Of a DNA stretch of 64,000 bases, positions 15,612 to 23,959 are shown piece after piece. The notes below the pieces were generated by a model, which did no database searches, was not told the origin of the DNA, and saw nothing but the letters and a program-made list of their open reading frames with translations. Source of the stretch: Bacteroidaceae bacterium (GTDB taxonomy: Bacteria > Bacteroidota > Bacteroidia > Bacteroidales > Bacteroidaceae); NCBI GenBank assembly GCA_017427185.1, contig JAFRTJ010000067.1:35676-99675 (forward strand). Reading direction: 5' to 3'. Both the position numbers and the translations under genes were made by a program. How positions within the stretch are numbered: the stretch's first letter is position 1; each line of letters starts with the position of its first letter.

Positions 15612-17588
15612 ATGAAAAAGTATTTTGCACTCTTGAATACCATCGTCCTGACATTCGTGATACATATGCCCCTACAGGCGCAAGAGATTGATCCCATGAG
15701 TGATACGTGGGTTTGCAATGATGGGCTGGGCCGTGTGGTAGCCAGCATGGATCGAGGTGTGACCCGTAAGCAGGTGGACGAGAATTGCCAGGTTGGCATG
15801 TTCTATTATGTCTGGCACGGTCAGCATGGTGCTGAGGTGAAGGACATCACTCGTTTGCTGGAGGCAGACCCTGTTAACCCTGCTTGGGGGAGCGTGAATC
15901 AGTTCCATTGGGGAGGCAAACCAGCGATGGGATACTACACGGGAGGTGACAGGTTCATCGTGGCGCACCACATGCAGCAACTGATGGATGCAGGGATAGA
16001 CTTCTATTTCTTCGATGTGACGAATGCTTTCACATATGATGCTCAAGTGCAGGTCGTGATGGACGAAATAGATCGCCGCATGAAATTGGGGCTGAAGTAT
16101 CCCAAACTGGCATTCCTTCTCCACTCGAGCAGCGAAAAGACAAGTCTGCATCTCTACGAGAAATGGTATAAGAACAAACCAGAAAACGACCACTACTGGT
16201 TTTATTGGAATGGCAAACCCTTGATGATGATGGACTACGAAGCTCGAAAGACTTGCGACGCAGCCGTGAGAAACCATTTCACCCTTCGCGGCAGTTGGGC
16301 TTGGGAAGAAGGTGAAGACAAATGGCCCTGGCTTGCTTATTATCCCCAAAACTATAATTTCAGCAACGAGACGGGAAAGAAAGTATATGAGCAGATGACT
16401 GTAGCAACTGCCATGCATCCAGTTTCCAAGATAGGGAAGAGCTACAGCGGAGGATCAGAACCTGCCGTAAACAAGTACGGACTTACTGCGCGTACCAGTC
16501 GAGGCGCATTCTTTGAGGAACAGTTCAAGCAAGCCATAAAGATGCATCCCAGAGTGCTCATGCTCACCCAATGGAACGAATGGATGGCACAGCGCTTCGT
16601 GACAGATGAGAGCAACAAAGCGTTGACACGGCCAGGCGCAACTCCCAAGGCGGGAGAGACATACTTTGTGGATGTTTATAATCAGGAATTCAATCGTGAC
16701 ATAGAACCCAGCAGCGAGAGCCTGATCCGCGATAATTATTACATGCAGCTCGTAAGCAACGTCCGCAAGTATCGTGGAGCGAGAGAGATTCCTGTGCCTG
16801 AAGCCTGCAAGAGCATCGATTTATCAGGTGATTTTGCACAATGGGACGATGTGACTCCATCCTTTATCGACGAACCAGGTGACTGCGAGTACACCAGTTC
16901 GACTGCACAGAAGGCAGAAAGCCTGAAACGCAGGACAAACGACATCGTCCTTTGCAAGGTGGCAAAAGATGCTGACAGCCTCTACTTCTACGTGCAGTCA
17001 ACCAAGCATCTTATAGCTCCCAGCATATCGAATGCTGAAACATGGATGACTCTCCTGCTCAATAGCGACATGAATTACTCAAATGGTTGGGAAGGCTATG
17101 ACTATATGATAAGTCGAAGCGGAACAAGTGATCATTATTATATATACACTTGGAATGGGGAGACGCAGAAATGGGACGAAGGGAAGGAAATCAGTTGGAT
17201 AAAATATGCCAACAAGATGATGCTTTCGATGGCGAAAAGCGATGTTGCCCTGGAGAGTGACGTAGACTTTGACTTCAAATGGATAGACAATACCCCCAAG
17301 AACACGACTGAGATTCTGGATTTCTTGTGCAATGGTGATGTGGCTCCAAATGCCCGCTTTAATTATCGATATAAAGGTAGCAAGCTGGTTTCCCCAGAGA
17401 GTGATGCTCTGCAACACGTTGATGCATCTGGCAAGCGTGCCCGCGTCGAGGTTTACAACCTCTCAGGCGTTAAGATGATGACAGCTGTCTGTTCTACCTC
17501 TTTGAAGGGATTGGGACAATTGTGTCTCCCTCAGGGCACCTATTTGGCCAAATTCGGAAACAAGAGCAAAAAGTTCACAAAGAAATAA
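15612..17588 (+). CDS. Secreted GH99/WbsX-like protein with C-terminal beta-sandwich and sorting tail
   Basis: The 658-residue protein has a signal peptide (about residues 1-24, ending LQAQE). Residues about 50-395 form a TIM-barrel-like domain with VGMFYYVWHG, GIDFYFFDVTNA and LTQWNEWMAQ (Glu323). The WNEW block is typical of GH99 and WbsX-like proteins that act on mannose- or rhamnose-containing glycans. Residues about 400-610 resemble a CBM9-like sandwich (IDLSGDFAQWDDV, VAKDADSLYFYV). The end, VYNLSGVKM then GTYLAKFGNKSKKFTKK, is a sorting tail. It is likely a surface glycosidase. Exact family and substrate are uncertain. Confidence 0.65.
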   Translation: MKKYFALLNTIVLTFVIHMPLQAQEIDPMSDTWVCNDGLGRVVASMDRGVTRKQVDENCQVGMFYYVWHGQHGAEVKDITRLLEADPVNPAWGSVNQFHWGGKPAMGYYTGGDRFIVAHHMQQLMDAGIDFYFFDVTNAFTYDAQVQVVMDEIDRRMKLGLKYPKLAFLLHSSSEKTSLHLYEKWYKNKPENDHYWFYWNGKPLMMMDYEARKTCDAAVRNHFTLRGSWAWEEGEDKWPWLAYYPQNYNFSNETGKKVYEQMTVATAMHPVSKIGKSYSGGSEPAVNKYGLTARTSRGAFFEEQFKQAIKMHPRVLMLTQWNEWMAQRFVTDESNKALTRPGATPKAGETYFVDVYNQEFNRDIEPSSESLIRDNYYMQLVSNVRKYRGAREIPVPEACKSIDLSGDFAQWDDVTPSFIDEPGDCEYTSSTAQKAESLKRRTNDIVLCKVAKDADSLYFYVQSTKHLIAPSISNAETWMTLLLNSDMNYSNGWEGYDYMISRSGTSDHYYIYTWNGETQKWDEGKEISWIKYANKMMLSMAKSDVALESDVDFDFKWIDNTPKNTTEILDFLCNGDVAPNARFNYRYKGSKLVSPESDALQHVDASGKRARVEVYNLSGVKMMTAVCSTSLKGLGQLCLPQGTYLAKFGNKSKKFTKK

Positions 17589-17610
17589 GAAAACGATGTA
17601 TGCACGAAAA

Positions 17611-17642
17611 GAACGTGTAATTTCATTTCGGACAACACATTC
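17611..17642. repeat. Degenerate 22-bp-period pair
   Basis: GAACGTGTAA at 17611 and CAACACATTC at 17633 are 22 bases apart, with a spacer beginning TTTCATTTC like those of the clear arrays. No third good unit is visible on either side. It is read as a decayed member of the family. Confidence 0.45.
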
Positions 17643-17715
17643 CCTCCAGTAAGCTTTCTTGTCATAGCTGAATGATTTTTTTTACAGACTAAAGGAAAGT
17701 TTAGAATAAATTTCG

Positions 17716-17723
17716 TAATTTTG
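17716..17723 (+). promoter_or_regulatory. -7 element for the sulfate/PAPS operon
   Basis: TAATTTTG lies 28 bases before the SLC13 start codon. The -33 region is not clear. Confidence 0.6.
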
Positions 17724-17751
17724 CACGAGTTTAATCTAAATTAAGGATAAT

Positions 17752-19386
17752 ATGTCATTTGGCGTAATCTATGTGGCGGTGATTCTCTTGCTGATGCTGT
17801 TTGCCCTTATGCGAGAGATGTTGCGTCCAGGTCTTGTACTGTTTACGGCAGTTGTTCTTTTGCTTTGTGCAGGTATCATTAATCCAGAGGAGGCATTGAA
17901 AGGTTTCTCGAACAAGGGTATGATTACGGTAGCCTTGCTGTATCTGGTTAGTGAAGGAGTCAGAAAGAGTGGCATACTGGAACAGATCGTTTTCCGCATG
18001 TTGCCCACAAAGAACGTTTCCATCACCAAGACCGGCCTTCGCTTCTATCCCATCGTGTCATTCATATCAGCTTTCTTCAATAACACTCCTGTAGTCGTTA
18101 TTTTTGCTCCAATGATTAAAAACTGGGCAAAGAAGATGAAATTGCCTCCCACCAAATTTCTCATTCCTTTGAGCTATGCTACTGTAATTGGCGGTATCTG
18201 TACTTTGATAGGTACGACCACTAATCTTGTGCTGCATGGTATGCTCATTCAGGAGCACAAGGATGAGATGACGGCTTTTGAAGAGTCGGCTGGGCAGGTG
18301 AAAGGCATCCTGCTTCAAAACAACATCGACGGTATGCATATGTTTGAACTGACAAAAGTCGGTATCTTCATTGCTTTGGCAGGACTGATTTACCTTATTT
18401 TTTTCTCAAAGTATTTGCTTCCAGACAATCGTCAGTCAGAAGAGGATACGGAAGATGATAAGCTGACACCTGAGATGAATCGTTATGAGATTCTTCTGAG
18501 TAATCGTTTCCCAGGATTGGGTAAGACGTTGCATACTTTTGACTTTTACCGTCATTATGGTGCTCATGTGCGGGCTATTCGACGTGGAGGAACTATCGTA
18601 AGCGGTGACTACATGAACACGCCCTTAACGCATGAGGATACCCTCATCGTGGATGCTGAGGAAGACTTCATGAAGACGTGGGGAGACAGCCGAGTATTCT
18701 GGATGATAAACCGTATGGGTGAATATGAGCCCCCCTTGGGCCACAAGAAGCGTTGGCTTGCAGTAGTGCTGCTTGTGCTGATGATTATTGGCGCCACAGT
18801 AGGCGAGTTACCTATCGTGACGGATCATTTCAAGTTCCTGAAGCTCGACATGTTCTTCTTTGCCTGTGTAACTACTATCATCATGGCTTGGACCAAGATG
18901 TTCAATCCCAGGAAGTACACGAAGTTCTTCTCTTGGGACGTACTCATCACCATAGCGTGCGCTTTTGCCATTAGTGCGGCTATGACCAAGTCAGGCTTTG
19001 CAGATTTTGTGGCAGGATACATCATCTCGTTGACTGATGCTGTTGGAGGCAGTTCGTATGGAGTCTATATTATTCTGGCGGCGTTGTTCCTCATTACCAA
19101 CATCTTCACAGAACTGATTACCAATAATGCAGCTGCTGCTTTGGCTTTCCCGCTTGCCCTGGCTGTGTCAGAGAAATTAGGTGTGAACCCAATGCCTTTC
19201 GTGGTATGTGTATGCTTTGCTGCCAGTTCGTCATTCAGTACTCCCATTGGTTACCAGACAAACCTTATCGTTCAAGGTGTGGGAGGATATAAGTTCAAGG
19301 ATTTTGCCCGTGTGGGTATACCTATGAATATCATCGTGTTCCTGGTAAGCGTACTTTTGATTCCTATCTTCTATCATTTAGTGTAA
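17752..19386 (+). CDS. SLC13/DASS-family anion transporter, probable sulfate importer
   Basis: The 544-residue inner-membrane protein has about 11-12 hydrophobic segments in two halves. Each half carries the pore signature: NNTPVVVIFAP with IGTTTNLVLHG, and ITNNAAAALAFPLAL with STPIGYQTNLIV. Between the halves, about residues 225-310, lies a soluble TrkA-C/RCK-C-like domain (LGKTLHTFDFYRHYGAHV). This layout matches the SLC13/SAC1-type permeases that move sulfate. Sulfate as substrate is inferred from the next genes, which activate sulfate. It is the first gene of a five-gene run. Confidence 0.88.
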   Translation: MSFGVIYVAVILLLMLFALMREMLRPGLVLFTAVVLLLCAGIINPEEALKGFSNKGMITVALLYLVSEGVRKSGILEQIVFRMLPTKNVSITKTGLRFYPIVSFISAFFNNTPVVVIFAPMIKNWAKKMKLPPTKFLIPLSYATVIGGICTLIGTTTNLVLHGMLIQEHKDEMTAFEESAGQVKGILLQNNIDGMHMFELTKVGIFIALAGLIYLIFFSKYLLPDNRQSEEDTEDDKLTPEMNRYEILLSNRFPGLGKTLHTFDFYRHYGAHVRAIRRGGTIVSGDYMNTPLTHEDTLIVDAEEDFMKTWGDSRVFWMINRMGEYEPPLGHKKRWLAVVLLVLMIIGATVGELPIVTDHFKFLKLDMFFFACVTTIIMAWTKMFNPRKYTKFFSWDVLITIACAFAISAAMTKSGFADFVAGYIISLTDAVGGSSYGVYIILAALFLITNIFTELITNNAAAALAFPLALAVSEKLGVNPMPFVVCVCFAASSSFSTPIGYQTNLIVQGVGGYKFKDFARVGIPMNIIVFLVSVLLIPIFYHLV

Positions 19387-19408
19387 CCCGATAAACCTAT
19401 CCTGTACT

Positions 19409-20029
19409 ATGGTACCAAACGAACAAAACGAACATCATCCAGCCAATATTTATCCTATCACGATGATGACTCGCGAGGACAAGGAGAACCTGTTGGGGCA
19501 GCGTGGCATAATGGTGTGGTTCACAGGTCTGAGTGGTAGCGGCAAGAGTACTGTGGCATTGGGCGTCGAACGCGAATTGCACCGACAAGGTATCCTGTGC
19601 CGTATCTTGGATGGCGACAATATCCGAACGGGTATCAATAATAATCTTGGTTTCTCTGCAGAGGATCGTCGAGAGAACATACGCCGTATAGCAGAGGTAG
19701 GTAAACTATTTGTTCAGACGGGTATTGTCACGCTGGCATGTTTCGTTTCTCCCACCAATGATATCCGCCAACTGGCACGTGACATTATCGGAGCAGACGA
19801 TTTTCTTGAAGTATATGTATCCACTCCTATAGAGGAATGTGAGCGTCGAGATGTGAAAGGTCTCTATGCACGAGCCAGAAGGGGAGAGGTGAAGGATTTC
19901 ACAGGTATTAGTGCTCCTTTCGAAGCGCCGCTGTATCCGTCACTCAGTATAGACACCTCGAGGCTCTCCCTTGAGGATTGTGTTCAAAAAGTAGTTCAAT
20001 TGATAACAAATCATAATAGACAGAAATGA
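19409..20029 (+). CDS. cysC: Adenylylsulfate (APS) kinase
   Basis: The 206-residue cytoplasmic enzyme has Walker A GLSGSGKS (residues 40-47), [17 protein letters not shown], the CysC-type Asp-Gly-Asp block, and [14 protein letters not shown]. It phosphorylates adenylyl sulfate to PAPS, the sulfuryl donor. The stop overlaps the cysD start by four bases (ATGA), which indicates translational coupling. About 20 N-terminal residues precede the usual family start, so an internal start such as Met20 is possible. Confidence 0.94.
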   Translation: MVPNEQNEHHPANIYPITMMTREDKENLLGQRGIMVWFTGLSGSGKSTVALGVERELHRQGILCRILDGDNIRTGINNNLGFSAEDRRENIRRIAEVGKLFVQTGIVTLACFVSPTNDIRQLARDIIGADDFLEVYVSTPIEECERRDVKGLYARARRGEVKDFTGISAPFEAPLYPSLSIDTSRLSLEDCVQKVVQLITNHNRQK

Positions 20030-20934
20030 AGCAATACAACCTGAGCCACTTGCAGGAACTGGAGGCAGAAAGCATCCACATCATCCGTGAGGTGGCCGCT
20101 GAGTTTGAGAACCCTGTGATGCTCTATAGTATTGGGAAAGACAGTTCTGTGATGGTGCGTCTTGCTGAGAAAGCTTTCGCACCAGGAAAAGTACCTTTTC
20201 CTTTGATGCATATTGACAGCAAGTGGAAGTTCAAGGAAATGATTCAATTCCGCGATGAGTATGCAAAGAAGTATGGCTGGAATCTTATCGTGGAGAGCAA
20301 CATGGAGGCTTTCAATGCAGGTGTGGGACCTTTCACGCATGGCAGCAAAGTGCATACTGACCTGATGAAAACAAAGGCTTTGCTGGATGCGTTGAATAAA
20401 TACAAATTCGATGCTGCATTTGGAGGTGCCCGTCGTGATGAGGAAAAATCACGTGCAAAAGAACGTATATTCTCATTCCGCGACCAATTCCAGCAGTGGG
20501 ATCCTAAGAACCAGCGTCCAGAATTGTGGGATATCTATAACAGCAGAATCCACAAAGGAGAGAGCATTCGTGTCTTTCCTCTAAGTAATTGGACAGAGTT
20601 GGATATCTGGCAATACATCCGTTTGGAGAATATACCTATTGTACCTTTATATTATGCTAAGGAACGTCCCATCGTTGAAATTGATGGAAACCTCATCATG
20701 GCAGATGATGATCGTCTTCCAGAGAAATATCGCCCTCTCATCAAGCCGCGCACAGTACGTTTCAGAACCTTGGGATGCTGGCCATTAACAGGTGCTGTAG
20801 AAAGCAATGCCACCACTATCGAGGAGATCGTAGAGGAGATGATGACCACAACGAAGAGTGAGCGTACTACCCGTGTGATTGATTTCGACCAGGAAGCAAG
20901 TATGGAGCAGAAAAAGAGAGAGGGTTATTTCTAA
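20026..20934 (+). CDS. cysD: Sulfate adenylyltransferase subunit 2
   Basis: The 302-residue enzyme has the PP-loop ATP pyrophosphatase motif SIGKDSSVM (residues 35-43), [20 protein letters not shown] and [13 protein letters not shown], all diagnostic of CysD. With CysN it makes adenylyl sulfate from ATP and sulfate. Its length is that of the family, and the start is coupled to cysC. Confidence 0.96.
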   Translation: MKQYNLSHLQELEAESIHIIREVAAEFENPVMLYSIGKDSSVMVRLAEKAFAPGKVPFPLMHIDSKWKFKEMIQFRDEYAKKYGWNLIVESNMEAFNAGVGPFTHGSKVHTDLMKTKALLDALNKYKFDAAFGGARRDEEKSRAKERIFSFRDQFQQWDPKNQRPELWDIYNSRIHKGESIRVFPLSNWTELDIWQYIRLENIPIVPLYYAKERPIVEIDGNLIMADDDRLPEKYRPLIKPRTVRFRTLGCWPLTGAVESNATTIEEIVEEMMTTTKSERTTRVIDFDQEASMEQKKREGYF

Positions 20935-20953
20935 GAAAAGGAAAGAAGGAATT

Positions 20954-22444
20954 ATGAGTAACATAAAAGAAACATCTCTTTACCCACAGGAAGGAAAAGA
21001 TGGCGGAAACGGGACAGGTACCAACCTCGACATCAAGGCATTCTTGGATGCTGACGAAAAGAAGGATTTGTTGCGTCTGTTGACTGCAGGATCTGTAGAT
21101 GATGGAAAATCTACCCTGATAGGTCGATTGCTGTTTGACAGCAAGAAACTTTATGAGGATCAATTGCAGGCACTGGAGAAAGACAGCAAACGCGTGGGAA
21201 ATGCTGGTGCAGGGCAGATTGACTATGCATTGTTGCTCGACGGACTGAAAGCCGAGCGAGAGGAAGGCATTACAATCGATGTGGCTTATCGCTATTTCAG
21301 TACCAACAACCGTAAGTTCATTATTGCTGATACTCCAGGACACGAGCAGTACACACGAAACATGATAACGGGCGGTTCGACTGCTAACTTGGCTATCATT
21401 CTGGTAGACTCTCGCATGGGTGTCATCACGCAAACACGCCGCCACACTTATCTGGTAAGCCTGCTTGGCATCAAGCATATCGTTTTGGCAGTCAACAAGA
21501 TGGATTTGGTGGATTTTTCAGAAGAAATCTTCAATAACATCAAACAGGAATACTTGAATCTGACGGAATCCCTTGGCATAGATGATGTTACCTGTATACC
21601 CTTGAGCGCGTTGGAGGGTGACAATGTTGTGGAAAAGAGTGATCATACTCCCTGGTATGACGGTCCTTCCCTTTTGGATTTTCTGGAGACAGTACCCATT
21701 CATCTTGACCGCAACATGAAAGATTTCCGTTATCCTGTCCAGTACGTCCTTCGTCCCAATCTCGATTTCAGAGGATTCTGCGGCAAGATAGCCAGTGGTG
21801 TCATCCGCAAGGGAGACGAGGTGGTAGCTTTGCCTTCGATGAAGCGGAGCCATGTGAAGAGTATTGTCACCTACGATGGTGATCTCGAGGAAGCTTTCTG
21901 CCCCCAATGTGTTACCCTTACCCTCGAGGACGAGATTGATATCTCTCGTGGTGAGATGATCGTCCGTCCTGACAATCTTCCCAATATCGGAAGGAATTTT
22001 GAGACGATGCTGGTGTGGATGGATGAGGAACCTATGGATAGGGGCAAGCAATTCTTCCTGAAGCACAATACAAATACCACACGTGCCACCATCAATGAAA
22101 TCAAATATCGCGTGGACGTGAATACTATGCAGCGATTGGACGGGCGTGACTTCAAATTGAATGAAATAGGTTGTGTGCAAATCACCACCGCCAAGACTCT
22201 TTTCTTCGATGCGTATGCCAAGAACAGAGCCACAGGAGCCTTCATCCTGATCGATCCCATCACCAATAACACTTCTGCCGTAGGTATGATTGCTCGTCCG
22301 TTGGAGTTTGAAGATATCAATCAGGCAGATGTTCCCACTTTGGATTTGAAGAAACTTGGTATCGATGAGCAACACTACGAGGCAATAGAGAAGGCTGTAA
22401 AGGAACTAAGCAGACAAGGATTAGAAATAAAAGTCATACGATAA
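20954..22444 (+). CDS. cysN: Sulfate adenylyltransferase subunit 1 (GTPase)
   Basis: The protein is 496 residues from the ATG at 20954. The frame is open upstream to 20879, but that part overlaps cysD, whereas 20954 has a purine-rich ribosome site (GGAAAGAAGGA) just before it. GTPase motifs are GSVDDGKST (46-54), DTPGHEQY and NKMDL, followed by EF-Tu-like barrel domains. GTP hydrolysis drives adenylyl sulfate formation by CysD. It is not fused to a CysC domain; the kinase is the separate gene upstream. The sulfotransferase follows one base after the stop. Confidence 0.95.
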   Translation: MSNIKETSLYPQEGKDGGNGTGTNLDIKAFLDADEKKDLLRLLTAGSVDDGKSTLIGRLLFDSKKLYEDQLQALEKDSKRVGNAGAGQIDYALLLDGLKAEREEGITIDVAYRYFSTNNRKFIIADTPGHEQYTRNMITGGSTANLAIILVDSRMGVITQTRRHTYLVSLLGIKHIVLAVNKMDLVDFSEEIFNNIKQEYLNLTESLGIDDVTCIPLSALEGDNVVEKSDHTPWYDGPSLLDFLETVPIHLDRNMKDFRYPVQYVLRPNLDFRGFCGKIASGVIRKGDEVVALPSMKRSHVKSIVTYDGDLEEAFCPQCVTLTLEDEIDISRGEMIVRPDNLPNIGRNFETMLVWMDEEPMDRGKQFFLKHNTNTTRATINEIKYRVDVNTMQRLDGRDFKLNEIGCVQITTAKTLFFDAYAKNRATGAFILIDPITNNTSAVGMIARPLEFEDINQADVPTLDLKKLGIDEQHYEAIEKAVKELSRQGLEIKVIR

Positions 22445-22445
22445 T

Positions 22446-23555
22446 ATGGGTTTAATAGAATTCAGTAAGCTCCCTGTGAACACGCTGGTTGGAGCCGATT
22501 GGAACACTTTCAAGACCGTCACGAAAGGGCAACACATCGCACCAGAGAAAAAGACGAAATTCTTCCTGACGAAAGTCATCTGCCGAATCCTGAGTACATG
22601 TGTTCCTTTCCAGGAACGGAAATACAAGAAACTGCTGGCCGACAAGCCGATGGAGAACGATCCCTTGTTCATTCTTGGCCATTGGAGAAGCGGAACGACA
22701 TTTGTCCACAACATCTTTGCCCAGGATAAACACTTTGGATACACCACTACGTATCAAACCGTTTTCCCTCACTACGTAATGGCTTTGCAAGGATTCTTCA
22801 AACCCACTATGGGTTGGCTCATGCCAGACAAGCGTCCGACAGACAATATGGAGCTGGCTCCAGACCTTCCTCAGGAGGAAGAGTTCGCTATCAACAACTC
22901 CTGCCCATTCAATTACTACAACTTCTGGTTCTTTCCAGAGAAGATGAACGAATACTGCGATCGCTACCTGACATTCAAAGCTATCACTCCCAAGGAAGAA
23001 CAAGCCTTTAAAGACAACTTCGAGAAACTGGTGAAGATAAGCCTTTGGAACACGAATGGGACTCAATATCTGAGCAAGAATCCTCCTCATACTGGGCGAC
23101 TGAAGACGATGAGTGAACTCTTTCCAAACGCGAAATACATCTTTTTGATGAGGAATCCATACACCGTCTTCGAGAGCACACGCAGTTTCTATACGAACAC
23201 TATCAAACCCCTGGAACTTCACAGCATTCCTCTCGAGCAGATGGAGCAGAACATCCTGCGCAACTATATGGAACTCTATCGTGCATACAAGGAGCAGAAG
23301 AAGTATGTTCCAGAGGGAAATATCTATGAGGTGAGGTTCGAGGATATAGAACAGGATGCTCTTGGCATTACTGAGAAGATTTATCACGACCTGAATATTC
23401 CTGGATGGGAAGAAGCGCGCCCAGCCATCGAAAAGTATATTGGCGGAAAGAAAGGCTATAAGAAAAATAAATACAATTACGATCCTCGCACCGTCGAATT
23501 GGTGAACCAGCATTGGGGCGAAGTGTTGGACGAGTGGGGTTATGAAAGACTTTGA
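22446..23555 (+). CDS. PAPS-dependent sulfotransferase (Sulfotransfer_3-like)
   Basis: The 369-residue protein has no signal peptide. The 5'-phosphosulfate loop LGHWRSGTTFVHN (residues 77-89) and the 3'-phosphate site LMRNPYTVFESTRSF (234-248) are clear. LPQEEEFAI (141-149) matches the acidic block often present after the first loop. It is placed directly after cysN, so PAPS is made and spent in one operon. From memory, a Bacteroides thetaiotaomicron locus around BT0412-BT0416 pairs PAPS genes with a sulfotransferase that sulfates steroids; the layout here is similar, but I cannot compare the sequences. The acceptor could equally be a lipid, glycan or small phenol. Confidence 0.88.
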   Translation: MGLIEFSKLPVNTLVGADWNTFKTVTKGQHIAPEKKTKFFLTKVICRILSTCVPFQERKYKKLLADKPMENDPLFILGHWRSGTTFVHNIFAQDKHFGYTTTYQTVFPHYVMALQGFFKPTMGWLMPDKRPTDNMELAPDLPQEEEFAINNSCPFNYYNFWFFPEKMNEYCDRYLTFKAITPKEEQAFKDNFEKLVKISLWNTNGTQYLSKNPPHTGRLKTMSELFPNAKYIFLMRNPYTVFESTRSFYTNTIKPLELHSIPLEQMEQNILRNYMELYRAYKEQKKYVPEGNIYEVRFEDIEQDALGITEKIYHDLNIPGWEEARPAIEKYIGGKKGYKKNKYNYDPRTVELVNQHWGEVLDEWGYERL

Positions 23556-23562
23556 AGAAAGG

Positions 23563-23661
23563 CGACGTGTTGCGATGATGATTTCAACACGTTGACTTCC
23601 CGATTTCAACGTGTTGACTTTGCGGTTTCAACACGTTGATTCTTTTTCTTCGACGTGTTGA
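23563..23661. repeat. 22-bp-period array, five units with alternating centres
   Basis: Cores begin at 23563 (CGACGTGTTG), 23585 (CAACACGTTG), 23607 (CAACGTGTTG), 23629 (CAACACGTTG) and 23651 (CGACGTGTTG), exactly 22 apart. The centres alternate GT, AC, GT, AC, GT. Neighbouring units are complementary: TCAACACGTTGA at 23584-23595 pairs with TCAACGTGTTGA at 23606-23617 across a 10-base loop. The array starts eight bases after the sulfotransferase stop. The rest of the 404-base gap to 23960 shows no gene. Confidence 0.92.
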
Positions 23662-23959
23662 ATTCCTCGAATGAATGCTTTTGAGGAATGTGATTGATTT
23701 AAATGACTCTGTGTCAGGGAAAACGTTTCCATGAGTGCGAGCAAAGGTTGAAGAGAGGGGATTTTCTCAGGATAAAATAATTGCTGAGATTTTGAAAATT
23801 CTCGCCTCTCATTTAGGTAAATTGAAAATTTCTTTATAAATTTACACCGTCTTAGCCGATGCTCTTCGCGGGCAATGTGGCAGTTTGACACATAAGAAAA
23901 GTTCGATATTTCAAATCAACACTAATTATACTAATTTATTTATCATTTTCATTAAAGTC

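Noticed and set aside
17752..23555. Assimilatory sulfate reduction operon
   Set aside because: No PAPS/APS reductase or sulfite reductase is present; the last gene is a sulfotransferase.
23885..23959. Upstream start for the TonB receptor
   Set aside because: The extra 25 residues precede a complete signal peptide beginning at 23960 and are not conserved-looking.
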